A stretch of DNA of 64,000 bases, taken from Rubricoccus sp038746605 (GTDB lineage: Bacteria; Bacteroidota; Rhodothermia; Rhodothermales; Rubricoccaceae). This document shows positions 24,710 through 32,942 of the stretch, piece by piece. Both the position numbers and the translations under genes were made by a program. Under the pieces are notes generated by a model. That model was not told the origin of the DNA and did no database searches. It saw nothing but the letters and a program-made list of their open reading frames with translations. The stretch covers positions 62,001-126,000 of the forward strand of contig JBCDKM010000012.1 of NCBI GenBank assembly GCA_038746605.1, given 5' to 3'. Each line of letters starts with the position of its first letter. Within the stretch, counting starts at the first letter, position 1.

Positions 24710-25831
24710 GTGATTCGTCTCGCCTTCCTCCTCCTCCTGACGGTCTCGACCGTCACTGCCCACGCCCAGCGAGACACCACCGAAGTGCTCGCCGACGAGT
24801 TCATCGTCACGTATGACGGCAACGTCGCCGTGGACTCCATCGGAGTGCTGGTCTACGCCGACAGTACGGTCGGGTACTACCGAGCGGGCTCCGAGGACAC
24901 CCTATTCGTGGACGAGATCGTGGCGGTGTACATGGGAAAAGGCGTCGAGGCGATCATCGAGCAGCGGGAGTTGGAGGTCCCGACCATCTGGACGCAGATC
25001 GTGGATGGGGACATCTATGTCAACATCGGCCGCGCCATTCCCATTCCGCTGGCGCTGACACTCGCGGTAGGCCTTCCCCTCGGAACCCTCGCGCTCCTGT
25101 TGTATTTGGCACGGCGGCTTCGCCAGGAGAAGCGGCAGCGGAGACAGCTTCAGGAGGCGGGACGCCAGATCGCGGCCTCGCGCGAGGACGAGCGACTCCG
25201 CCTCGCGAGAGAGTTGCACGACGGTCCGCTTCAGGACCTCCACTCGCTCCACATGCAACTCGGCCTCACCGCCGAGGCACTTCACCGGGTCGAAGGCGCG
25301 GAGGTAGAGACGCGTCGCGTACGAGGCACGCTCGACGACGCGCACACGGTGATCGGTGAGCTTCGCGGCATCATGGAGGCCCTCCGGCCTCCAGCCCTCG
25401 GCCCGTTCGGCCTCGCGGCGGCTCTCCGCTCCCACACCGAGCGTTTCCGCCGACGTGCCCTCGGCATCGAGGTCGACCTCGACCTTGACGACGATGGCCT
25501 CGCGCTCCCCGAGGCCGTCCGCCTCGTGCTGTTCCGCGTCGCACAGGAGGCGATGAACAACGCGGCGAAACATGCCCACCCCACGCGGATCCAGGTCGTG
25601 TTCAAGCTCACGCCGTCCGAAGCCATGCTTCGCGTGGAGGACGACGGGGTCGGCCTCGCACACCCTCCAGATACCCGGGCCCTCTCGGCAGACGGGCACT
25701 TCGGATTCGTGGGCATGCAGGAGCGAGCGCGCTCCGTCGGCGGGGTACTGGACGTAGAAGGCTGGGCGGGGCAGGGAACCCGAGTCGAGGCCCGCATCCC
25801 TCGGCACGAGGAGAGCGGCTCTACCCGATAG
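24710..25831 (+). CDS. NarL-type sensor histidine kinase with periplasmic domain
   Basis: This 373-residue kinase has a signal/TM segment (about 2-18), a periplasmic domain of about 90 residues (DEFIVTYDGNVAVDSIGVLVY ...), a second membrane helix (LALTLAVGLPLGTLALLLYLA), the H-box ARELHDGPLQDLHSLHMQL and a complete ATPase domain (AQEAMNNAAKHA, VEDDGVGLA, GFVGMQERARSVGG). It starts with GTG at 24710 behind a GAGAG ribosome site. It is the likely active partner of the regulator at 24.0 kb. The degenerate sister kinase lies on the regulator's other side. Confidence 0.9.
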   Translation: MIRLAFLLLLTVSTVTAHAQRDTTEVLADEFIVTYDGNVAVDSIGVLVYADSTVGYYRAGSEDTLFVDEIVAVYMGKGVEAIIEQRELEVPTIWTQIVDGDIYVNIGRAIPIPLALTLAVGLPLGTLALLLYLARRLRQEKRQRRQLQEAGRQIAASREDERLRLARELHDGPLQDLHSLHMQLGLTAEALHRVEGAEVETRRVRGTLDDAHTVIGELRGIMEALRPPALGPFGLAAALRSHTERFRRRALGIEVDLDLDDDGLALPEAVRLVLFRVAQEAMNNAAKHAHPTRIQVVFKLTPSEAMLRVEDDGVGLAHPPDTRALSADGHFGFVGMQERARSVGGVLDVEGWAGQGTRVEARIPRHEESGSTR

Positions 25832-26068
25832 ACCGGAGGCTCGCGGCGGCTCCTCGGCATCCGATCCGCTTCGCAGACCCTTCTTTCATCGGGGCTTCGC
25901 CGATCCATAGACAGAATGACCAGAAGAGCCCCCCTATGTGCGGGGTATGATTCGGCGGGGCCGCTACTGATCGGCAGCAGATGGTCCATTCAATACAGTC
26001 ACCCTGCTAGAGGTAGAGAGGGGGCTCGATTCGGGACCATGGGACATCCGACACCCACCACACGAACG
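25832..26068. other. Intergenic region before the small secreted protein gene
   Basis: This 237-bp gap must contain the promoter for the small secreted protein and the sigma-54 activator. I see no strong hairpin and no gene. Confidence 0.4.
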
Positions 26069-26254
26069 ATGACGTTCCGCCTCACGCTCGCTGCTTTCGC
26101 TTTCGCTCTCGCACCCGCTGTCGGGTCTTTGTCTTCCAGCGCTTCTATGGCGTCTGACACGGGCCTTCGAGTGGTGAGCGAGACCGAGGTCATGGATGAC
26201 AAGAAGTGCATCCGGGTCCTCGGACAAAAAGTCTGCTACCCTGCTGCCCGCTAG
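26069..26254 (+). CDS. Small secreted two-Cys protein, unknown
   Basis: This 61-residue product starts MTFRLTLAAFAFALAPAVGS, a plausible signal peptide with cleavage near residue 20-27. The mature part is about 35 residues and ends KKCIRVLGQKVCYPAAR with two Cys. It ends 4 bp before the sigma-54 activator ATG, so it is co-transcribed. It is not a GG peptide. It could be a sensor ligand, an immunity peptide or an autoinducer. Expression is inferred from context only. Confidence 0.55.
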   Translation: MTFRLTLAAFAFALAPAVGSLSSSASMASDTGLRVVSETEVMDDKKCIRVLGQKVCYPAAR

Positions 26255-26258
26255 CCCC

Positions 26259-27389
26259 ATGCCTGCTTCCCCCTCGGCCTGGATGACCCCACTGGCCTCT
26301 CAGATCGCCGCCCGCTCCGAGGCCCAGTGGGGCCGCACCGGCATCGTCCGAATGATCGGCGTCTCGAGTGCACTCCAGGACGCGCTGGACCGCACGAGCC
26401 GATTCGCCCGCGTGGACCGCCCCGTTCTGATCCAGGGCGAAAGCGGTGTTGGCAAGGAGCTCTTCGCGAGATCCTGCTACCTGCTCTCTCCTCGGTCGGG
26501 AACCCCGTTCTTGTCGGTCAACTGCGCGCAGTTCGTCGATGAGAACCTGCTCATCTCCGAACTCTTCGGCCACAAGAAGGGCGCTTTTACCGGGGCCGCA
26601 TCGGACCGCAAGGGTCTCTTCGAGGAGGCCGAACGTGGCGTGCTCTTCCTCGACGAGGTAGGCGAACTGACGCCCCGCGCACAGGCTGCTCTTCTCCGTG
26701 CCATCGGGGTAGGTGAGGTGGTTCGCCTCGGGGAGTCCAAGGCCCGCCGCGTGGACGTGCGCGTCGTGGCGGCCACCAACCGCGACCTCCGCGCGATGGT
26801 CTCTGCAGGGACCTTCCGAGAGGACCTCTACTATCGCCTCGCGCCCCTCCGTCTCCACGTCCCGCCGTTGCGCGAGCGCGGGGACGATTGGCGACTCATT
26901 GCCGAGGCCTACCTAGCCCAGCTCTGCCGCCAGTACGGCGAGGTCAAACGGTTCACCGAGGACGCCCTCGCGAGGCTTGCGAGGCACTCCTGGCCGGGCA
27001 ACGTCCGCGAGGTGCGCGGGCTGCTGGACATGGCGTTCTGCCTCGCGTCTGGAGAACGCATCGAGGCGTCTGACATTGAGGCGGAGTTGACGCTACCCAT
27101 GGGAGACGGCGCTCTCCCCGACGCTGCCCTTGAGGTCGCGGCTGGAGGTACCTCTCGGGACCCCTTCGCGAGGATGTCCACGGGCGAGGCCTCGTTCTGG
27201 ACCGTTGTCCGGGATCCATACCTCGACCGCGAGTTGAACCGTGACGAAGTGCGTCAGATCGTCGAGCGCGGGCTGGCGCAGAGCGGCGGTAGCTACAAGC
27301 GGGCGCTTCGGGCCTTCGGTCTCCCCGAGGCGGAGTACCTCAAGTTCATGGACTTCCTGCGGCATCACAGGCTCAAGCCGAAGAGGTAG
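26259..27389 (+). CDS. Sigma-54-dependent transcriptional activator (AAA+), no receiver
   Basis: This is a 376-residue bacterial enhancer-binding protein. The AAA+ domain has Walker A GESGVGKE (60-67), the sigma-54 contact loop GAFTGA (108-113), Walker B VLFLDEVGE and the arginine finger region FREDLYYRLAPLRLHVPPLRERGDD. The C-terminus (VRQIVERGLAQSGGSYKRALRAFGLPEAEYLKFMDF) is a Fis-like DNA-binding helix-turn-helix. Only about 30 residues precede the AAA+ domain, so there is no receiver, GAF or PAS domain. Control must come from expression or a partner protein. It should activate sigma-54 promoters, possibly those of the peptide genes. Confidence 0.93.
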   Translation: MPASPSAWMTPLASQIAARSEAQWGRTGIVRMIGVSSALQDALDRTSRFARVDRPVLIQGESGVGKELFARSCYLLSPRSGTPFLSVNCAQFVDENLLISELFGHKKGAFTGAASDRKGLFEEAERGVLFLDEVGELTPRAQAALLRAIGVGEVVRLGESKARRVDVRVVAATNRDLRAMVSAGTFREDLYYRLAPLRLHVPPLRERGDDWRLIAEAYLAQLCRQYGEVKRFTEDALARLARHSWPGNVREVRGLLDMAFCLASGERIEASDIEAELTLPMGDGALPDAALEVAAGGTSRDPFARMSTGEASFWTVVRDPYLDRELNRDEVRQIVERGLAQSGGSYKRALRAFGLPEAEYLKFMDFLRHHRLKPKR

Positions 27390-27417
27390 CTCCACTTCGA
27401 TCCACCGAACACCTCAA

Positions 27418-27457
27418 CGACTCCCGAACCAGCACGAAGCCATGCGTTCAGGAGTCG
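27418..27457. terminator. Bidirectional hairpin between convergent half-clusters
   Basis: CGACTCCCGAAC and GTTCAGGAGTCG pair over 12 bp with one mismatch, with a 16-nt loop. It lies between the stop of the sigma-54 activator (27389, +) and that of the small membrane protein (27500, -). Confidence 0.6.
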
Positions 27458-27499
27458 CTGAAACTGTTTGGGAGGAGCGCTCGCCGCGAGAGCTTGGTT

Positions 27500-27700
27500 C
27501 TACTGACCAGAGGCCGAGGCCAACGAGCGCTTCTTAAAACCCGCCAGCATGGCCGCGCCTAGCCCGGCAGTCCCGGCGCCGACGAGGTAGGGTGGCTCGG
27601 AGAAGAACTCGAGTCCAGCGAAGTCCTGCAGGAGAGCCAGCACGACGAGAATCGTTCCGATGACGAAGACGGCGGTGCTGACGAGTTGGAGTGCGTTCAT
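27500..27700 (-). CDS. Small two-helix membrane protein at end of lan operon
   Basis: This 66-residue protein has two membrane helices (TAVFVIGTILVVLALLQDF and YLVGAGTAGLGAAMLAGF) and a short basic tail. It is the last gene of the lanthipeptide operon, 12 bp after the reductase stop. Small membrane proteins in this position often give self-immunity, which is an inference only. No family recognised. Confidence 0.68.
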   Translation of the reverse strand: MNALQLVSTAVFVIGTILVVLALLQDFAGLEFFSEPPYLVGAGTAGLGAAMLAGFKKRSLASASGQ

Positions 27701-27712
27701 GGATGCAGAGGT

Positions 27713-28846
27713 CTAAGCGGTGGTGTACAGGAAGCTGACCTTCCCGAACCGTTCGCGCGAGTTGAATGTCCGGTCCAGGAATGGTGCAGCTGATTCCCCC
27801 TCGAACGTAGAATCAACGGTGACCTCTAGGCGGCCGTCCGCATAGTCCGTGAGGGCGCGGTTCAAATCATGGGTGGTCCCCACACAGTTGCCGATGATGG
27901 AGAGGTTCTTCTGCAACACAGACTCCATGATCTTGCTGCAGTTGGGACCACGGGTCAGTCCACTCGCCGCCCGGGAGTTCGGGTTCTGTGCGAGCATCCC
28001 GCAGCTGACATAGCGTCCGAACGGCGCCAGCAGCTGGGCCGACCGCTCCAAGTGAACATCATACATCGGGTCGAGCACGACGGAGAACATACCGTCGTCT
28101 TTGAAGATACGGACGAGCTCTTCGTTCTGAGAAAAGCCCTCCCCACGGCCTACCGCCACGACCTGCTCGATGCCCCCGAGACGGCGGACCTGATCTGCGG
28201 AGGCCTCGGACGAGGTGGTGGCATAGACCGTCGCCCCAATGGCCTTGACCGCGTGGATCAGGAAAAGAGAGGTGTTGGAACGAGCCGAGGTCACCAGAAC
28301 CCGGTCTTCCGCCGTCACGCCCGCGCGGCGAACCATGCTGTACGCGGTCTGCGCATTGAGGGTAAACGAGGCTCCGACCTCGTCCGGCATCTGACTCGGC
28401 GCGGGAAGAAGCTTCGCCTCATGGAGCACGATAAACTCCCGCGACGACTGGTTCGTCGCGACCCCCTCGCTGGGCCCATCGCCCGGAAGCGCACCCGTGT
28501 AGTGATGGTTTGGTAGCACTCGGTCTCCCTTGCGAAACCGCGCCACAGCAGCTCCCACATCGACGACCTCTCCGATGAACTCGGAGCCAATCGGGCAAAA
28601 GCGCGTCTGTGCGAACTGCTGCATCATGAAGGCGAAGCCCTTGTCTCGGTAGTTGCAGGAAAACCCGCGCACGCGCACGAGCACGCTGTGAGAGAACTCC
28701 GGCTTCCGCGCATCGAAACGAGGTTGAGAAGCTTCGACGACGCCACACCGCAGCGGGATCTGGTCGATCTCGACCGGTTGCCCTTTCAGGGCGACGGAGA
28801 GAGGGAGAGGGGACGGCTTGGCGCCGTATACGACGAGGCTACGCAT
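27713..28846 (-). CDS. MDR-superfamily oxidoreductase next to LanM (LanJ-like candidate)
   Basis: This 377-residue medium-chain dehydrogenase/reductase has an N-terminal catalytic fold with GFSCNYRDKGFAF, the 'NYRD' form seen in zinc-free quinone oxidoreductases and enoyl reductases, and FCPIGSEFIGEVVDVGA. The nucleotide fold includes VLVTSARSNTSLFLIHAVKAIGA and VVLDPMYD. It lies 46 bp downstream of lanM. MDR enzymes of the LtnJ type reduce dehydroalanine to D-alanine in some lanthipeptides, so a role in hydrogenating dehydrated Ser/Thr is plausible but unproven. The ATG at 28846 (MRSLVVYGAKP) fits the family N-terminus. Confidence 0.82.
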   Translation of the reverse strand: MRSLVVYGAKPSPLPLSVALKGQPVEIDQIPLRCGVVEASQPRFDARKPEFSHSVLVRVRGFSCNYRDKGFAFMMQQFAQTRFCPIGSEFIGEVVDVGAAVARFRKGDRVLPNHHYTGALPGDGPSEGVATNQSSREFIVLHEAKLLPAPSQMPDEVGASFTLNAQTAYSMVRRAGVTAEDRVLVTSARSNTSLFLIHAVKAIGATVYATTSSEASADQVRRLGGIEQVVAVGRGEGFSQNEELVRIFKDDGMFSVVLDPMYDVHLERSAQLLAPFGRYVSCGMLAQNPNSRAASGLTRGPNCSKIMESVLQKNLSIIGNCVGTTHDLNRALTDYADGRLEVTVDSTFEGESAAPFLDRTFNSRERFGKVSFLYTTA

Positions 28847-28892
28847 GGCCGGAACGTCAGAGGATGGATGGTGGATCGAACAGTCGGGCCTG

Positions 28893-31800
28893 TCAGGCCC
28901 AGGTGAGGACAGATGGAATGCGGCCGGGCGCGGCGGCACGGAGCACCTGATAGCCAAGTCCCGCGAGTCCGCGGTAGAAGCCGAGCTCGATGTGACCTCC
29001 CCAGCCAGTCTCCGCCCTGCGCACGGCCTGGTTCGCGATCGATCGGGCGTCCGCGAGGTCCCCATCTGCCAGTGCCAACTCGATGTAGGCGCTTCGGCCA
29101 CAGGCTACCGAGTCGTCGGCACACTGAGCCGCCAGCGCACGTGGCGAGACCGCAGGACGCGCCCCGATGCCACTCATCGCAATTCCGGGCTGGCCCTCGG
29201 ACCAGGCCGCGAGATAGTCTGCGTCCGACGGCTGATCGTTCGTTCTTTCACGGAGCCGTGCAATCGCGCGATGGACGCGGTCCCTGTCAGACACGAAGGG
29301 AAGCGAGCGTTCGAGAGCGAAGGCGATGCCAGCGGCTCCCTCGGCAAACCCACCGGTCGTGACCGATCCCGCCTCGGTTGCTTCGGTGACGATCTCCACC
29401 CACTGGCAGATCCAGTCGCGGACGGCCGGGTCGTCTCCAGGATTCAAGACCGACGTCAGGGCAACGAGCGCGCCAGCGCTTCCAGAGACCAGCCCGAGGC
29501 GGTCGCACTCGAGGGTAGCTGGAGACACGAGGAGGCGAGCCGCACGCTCTGCCATGCCGACGAGCGCTTCATCCCCTAGCAAGTGGCCCACGCGGTGGAG
29601 TGCATAGGCGACGGCACCGAGCCCTGTCCCGGCCCCCGGGTCGGGAAGTTTGTGGAGAGGCGCAGTCTCCTCCAGCCGCTCCACGAAGCGGATCAGCGGC
29701 TGAACGGCCCCGAGGGCCACATGCCGGTAGCCTCGGCGAGGGGCTAGCGCCTCCAACGCGGCGAAGAAGAGGGCGAAGCCACCGAGGCCGTCCGAGATGC
29801 CATACCCCGCCGGCTCATACGTGTATCGGCCAGATGCCGGGTTGTAGCGAGCCGTGAACCAGATCGGCACGTCCGCCGCCTGATCCAGCATGGAACGACG
29901 CACCTGATCGCCGAGGCGGGTCGCTGCCTCGACAAGATCGTCGGACGAAAGGTCGTCCTCGTTTTGATCCGCCGGGCCGGGCATCGCGGCGGCGGCAGGA
30001 ATCGCAGCGCGGGACTGGAGCCCCCGCGCTTCGTTCGCCTCGAATGCCCCGCGCACGATCCGCGCCTGCATCCCGCAGTCTGCCTCGGACAGAGAGGCGA
30101 TGCGCTCCATCGTGGCAGATTCTGCCGTCGCCTCGAAAGCTGCTGGAATCGCCGAGCCGTGCATCACGGGCAGATCCAGGCTATCCGCAGGAGCGTCGAA
30201 GAGCGGGATGTCCAGGTCGGCCATCGATTTCTGCTCGTCCGCGACGACAGCCCAGAGACGGGGCGACTCGTCGGAGTGGAGAAGAGGACGCGCGAGTTGG
30301 TCCAATTCGATACCTTGATCGATACCGCTCCGGAGATACTTGGGGTGCAGGCTGCGCTCGACTGCAGAGGCATACAGGCTCGTGTTGCGGATAAGCACGC
30401 GGACCGTCTGTCTCTTCAGTTCTCTCGCAACACGCGCGGCGAAGGACTCGCGATGCCTGAGGAGCATACCGTACATCGTTTCGAACCCCCGTACGATCTC
30501 ATCAATGTACTGGGCCGCCTCGGTCGGCTCGTCGCCGAGGCGTGCGACGTTGAACGAGTCGTTCGAGACCGAGACATGCCGCTTGACCAGACGCATCGCG
30601 CCGGAGTTCATCCGCTTGAAATCGAGGATCTCAATCGGCCGGTCGGCCTGCATCGAACCGCCGATCCCACCGATGTCTGCGGCCACCCCGCTCTCACCGA
30701 ACCGCAGCATCGGCAGCATGCCAACGCGTAGGACGGAGTCCTGTGTGGCCTTTAGCATGGGTGTCGTGCCATCTCCACGATCCACATGGAACCGATGACC
30801 CAGCAACGCCTCCATGTCGATCAGGACCGGGTGCTCGCCGCTCGCGATCAGGTTCTCCAGGTGGAAGTCTGAGCCGTTGAGAGCATATGCGAGAGCGAGA
30901 AGAGCACCGGAACGCTCGTAGAACCGCTCCACTCCGGCTGCCGTCTGGCAGGCTCCCTGCGAGACGAACTCGATCCAGCCATACGCTCCCATCGGGAGCG
31001 CCCGAGGCGCTCGCAACGTCAGTGCCTCGCCGGTCGCGTTGGCCCACGCGACGAGGTCGTAAAAGAGGTGGTCCAGTTCGATGGGTCGGGGCTTGTAGAC
31101 CACGCGCCCCCCCTCTTCGAAGTCGATGATGAACACGCCGCGCCCCTGCCCGTGAGAGTCCGAGATGCCTACGTTGAGGCGACGGGCGACGCCGATTCCG
31201 GTGTCAGCGATCTCCGCCAGCGCGTCGAGGTCGGTATCGAGCCGCTGGACGAACTCCTCCACTGCATCCAGCCAGAACTCCGTCACGCGGCCCATCAGAC
31301 GCGCCGCGACCGGGTAGACATCGCACACGTCCCAGATTCGCCCCTCGCGGACGGCTCGGACGTACGCGGTGTAGGCGTCTTCTCCACCGAGCAGATCGGC
31401 CAGGGGAGAGCGACAGGCGCGGTAGACGCTGAAGTCCGCATAGAACACCCGAGTCCCGATGCGCATGAGGCGCTTTAACAGGGCGGCTTCGAGGTCTTCG
31501 AACGCACCTTCACTGAGGCGGTCGGCAGTCGCGCCGAGGCGGGCCATCAGCCGCTCCCGAGCGTGGTCCAGTAGCGGACGGTACACGGGCACGAAGGGCC
31601 CCGCGCTCTTCGGAAGGGCCTCGGTGGGCGACGCAGGCGCAGACTGAAACGCACCCCGCAAGATCTCTGCCCACAGGGGCAGAGCCCTGGGCGCCTCGGG
31701 CGTGCTCCCGAGTATGACACAGGCCTGTTCTTCCGTCAAGCGAGAGCGCTCCAAGCGACGGGCCAGTTGCTCGTCTCCGCCGAGCCGGTCGGCCCATCGG

Positions 31801-31916
31801 CTCAGGCGGGCGGTCGCGAGATCGCCATCGGGTAGCGTGGGACCAGAGAGAGGGGTGTGTAGCCTGTCGCAGAGCGGGGTGGCGCGAGCGACAATCGAGG
31901 CGAGGCGGTCAGTCAT
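28893..31916 (-). CDS. lanM: Class II lanthipeptide synthetase LanM with degenerate cyclase domain
   Basis: This is a 1007-residue LanM. The N-terminal dehydratase (about 1-620) keeps its kinase-like motifs: VFYADFSVYRA, VVYKPRPIELD, NGSDFHLENLIASGEHPVLIDMEALLGH and LIRNTSLYA. The LanC-like cyclase (about 650-1007) keeps structural repeats (LVSGSAGALVALT, GLAGLGYQVLR) but not the active site. The usual GFSHG catalytic His is Glu 859 (GGFAEGAAGIA), the first zinc Cys is Ser 906 (AWSEG), and the CH pair is Cys 939-Gly 940 (VACGRS). It should phosphorylate and eliminate Ser/Thr of the two NHLP precursors encoded just upstream but may not close rings. The ATG at 31916 is preferred to upstream in-frame codons. 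Confidence 0.92.
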   Translation of the reverse strand: MTDRLASIVARATPLCDRLHTPLSGPTLPDGDLATARLSRWADRLGGDEQLARRLERSRLTEEQACVILGSTPEAPRALPLWAEILRGAFQSAPASPTEALPKSAGPFVPVYRPLLDHARERLMARLGATADRLSEGAFEDLEAALLKRLMRIGTRVFYADFSVYRACRSPLADLLGGEDAYTAYVRAVREGRIWDVCDVYPVAARLMGRVTEFWLDAVEEFVQRLDTDLDALAEIADTGIGVARRLNVGISDSHGQGRGVFIIDFEEGGRVVYKPRPIELDHLFYDLVAWANATGEALTLRAPRALPMGAYGWIEFVSQGACQTAAGVERFYERSGALLALAYALNGSDFHLENLIASGEHPVLIDMEALLGHRFHVDRGDGTTPMLKATQDSVLRVGMLPMLRFGESGVAADIGGIGGSMQADRPIEILDFKRMNSGAMRLVKRHVSVSNDSFNVARLGDEPTEAAQYIDEIVRGFETMYGMLLRHRESFAARVARELKRQTVRVLIRNTSLYASAVERSLHPKYLRSGIDQGIELDQLARPLLHSDESPRLWAVVADEQKSMADLDIPLFDAPADSLDLPVMHGSAIPAAFEATAESATMERIASLSEADCGMQARIVRGAFEANEARGLQSRAAIPAAAAMPGPADQNEDDLSSDDLVEAATRLGDQVRRSMLDQAADVPIWFTARYNPASGRYTYEPAGYGISDGLGGFALFFAALEALAPRRGYRHVALGAVQPLIRFVERLEETAPLHKLPDPGAGTGLGAVAYALHRVGHLLGDEALVGMAERAARLLVSPATLECDRLGLVSGSAGALVALTSVLNPGDDPAVRDWICQWVEIVTEATEAGSVTTGGFAEGAAGIAFALERSLPFVSDRDRVHRAIARLRERTNDQPSDADYLAAWSEGQPGIAMSGIGARPAVSPRALAAQCADDSVACGRSAYIELALADGDLADARSIANQAVRRAETGWGGHIELGFYRGLAGLGYQVLRAAAPGRIPSVLTWA

Positions 31917-31936
31917 CGTGCAGAGAACAAGCGGTT

Positions 31937-31958
31937 GGGGGGGCCGGATGGCCCCCCC
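31937..31958 (-). terminator. Hairpin between lanthipeptide precursor and lanM
   Basis: GGGGGGGCC and GGCCCCCCC (9 bp, 4-nt loop) lie in the 62-bp gap between the precursor stop (31979) and the lanM start. With no U-tract it probably acts as a partial terminator, giving more precursor than enzyme. Confidence 0.6.
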
Positions 31959-31978
31959 GGGGAGAGGAACACCGGGGC

Positions 31979-32350
31979 TTAGCTGAACCAGGCGTCGTCG
32001 TCGCCCAGAGTCTTGACGCCGCGCGTCAGAGCCATGGTGCCCATGATGGAGGCGAAGACGCACATTGGCGTGCTCGCCACACCACCGGCGACAGTCTCGA
32101 GCTCGCTCTCGGAGATCTCCGCGGTCTCGTCGACGAAGTCAGGGAGGACGATGGTCGTGTCCGCTTCGTTCTCCACGAAGGCGACACTGACACCGGCCGG
32201 GAGCTCCTGGCCGAGAAAGGCCTCGAGGGTTGCACGAGGATCGTTGGTGAGACTGTCACGGAAGGCGCGGTCCACGGCCGCGCGCTCCATCAGGTCCTGG
32301 TACTTTTCCTGACCGACTGCAAAGGCAGAGGAAGCAGAAGGGTTACTCAT
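31979..32350 (-). CDS. NHLP-type lanthipeptide precursor A
   Basis: This is a 123-residue precursor. The leader has the nitrile-hydratase-like pattern (KYQDLMERAAVDRAFRDSLTNDPRATLEAFLG, then VAFVENEADTTIVLPDF) and ends at ISESELETVAGG. The core (VASTPMCVFASIMGTMALTRGVKTLGDDDAWFS) has a single Cys and several Ser/Thr upstream and downstream of it. At most one thioether ring is possible, so other Ser/Thr would stay dehydrated or be reduced. It is the immediate neighbour of lanM, separated by a hairpin. Confidence 0.88.
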   Translation of the reverse strand: MSNPSASSAFAVGQEKYQDLMERAAVDRAFRDSLTNDPRATLEAFLGQELPAGVSVAFVENEADTTIVLPDFVDETAEISESELETVAGGVASTPMCVFASIMGTMALTRGVKTLGDDDAWFS

Positions 32351-32402
32351 GATATTGTAGATGCTAAGTGGGCTCTTCGGCCCGTAGTAAAAAGCTGAAG
32401 GG

Positions 32403-32786
32403 TTAGTCCCGCTCGACGAACTCGTCGTAGGCCCAGAGGGTCAGAGCGGTGACCGCGATCGCGCTGCAGATCCAGGTCGTAGTGGGCGTGGGGTTAGCGC
32501 CACCAGCGACAGCTTCGAGCTCCTCCTCGGAAATCTCGGCGGACTCGTCGATGAAGTCCGGGAGGACGAGCGTGATGTCCGCCTTGCTCTCGATGAACCG
32601 GACCTGGAAGTCCTCAGGGAAGTCGATTCCGCTGTACGCCTCCAGCGTCTGGGTGGGCTCATTGAGAAGACCGCTGCGGAAGTCCGCGTCGGTGGTCGCC
32701 TTGGCCATGAGGTCGCGGAGGGTCTCCTCGGACCGCTCCTGGTATCCGTGATGACCACGGAGGTAGTCGATTTCGAATGTGCTCAT
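32403..32786 (-). CDS. NHLP-type lanthipeptide precursor B
   Basis: This 127-residue paralogue of precursor A has the same leader layout (LRDLMAKATTDADFRSGLLNEP, ADITLVLPDFIDESAE) ending ISEEELEAVAGG. The core (ANPTPTTTWICSAIAVTALTLWAYDEFVERD) has one Cys preceded by four Thr, a hydrophobic centre and an acidic end. The pair A and B look like a two-component lanthipeptide. It is the first gene after a 156-bp promoter region carrying a sigma-54-like element. Confidence 0.88.
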   Translation of the reverse strand: MSTFEIDYLRGHHGYQERSEETLRDLMAKATTDADFRSGLLNEPTQTLEAYSGIDFPEDFQVRFIESKADITLVLPDFIDESAEISEEELEAVAGGANPTPTTTWICSAIAVTALTLWAYDEFVERD

Positions 32787-32840
32787 TGTTCAGAAGGATG
32801 AGTGAGTACACGCCCCGCTTTGGAGCGTACTCGGTCCCAC

Positions 32841-32856
32841 TGAAAGCGCTGTGCCA
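32841..32856 (-). promoter_or_regulatory. Sigma-54-like promoter candidate for lanthipeptide precursors
   Basis: On the minus strand: TGGCACA, 4 nt, TTTCA, preceded by TT. It matches the -24 box perfectly, with one mismatch in the -12 box (TC for GC). It lies about 55 bp before the ATG of precursor B. Confidence 0.35.
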
Positions 32857-32942
32857 AACACAACGAGCACTCCTCGTAGCCTCACGGAAGGGGTTCTGCA
32901 GACGCGATGGTGCCTCGTCCCTACTCCCGTAGAGCGCAGGTC

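Noticed and set aside
32370..32383. GGGC-TCTTCG-GCCC hairpin between the two NHLP precursors
   Set aside because: Only 4 bp of stem; too weak to list as a terminator, though the position is suggestive.
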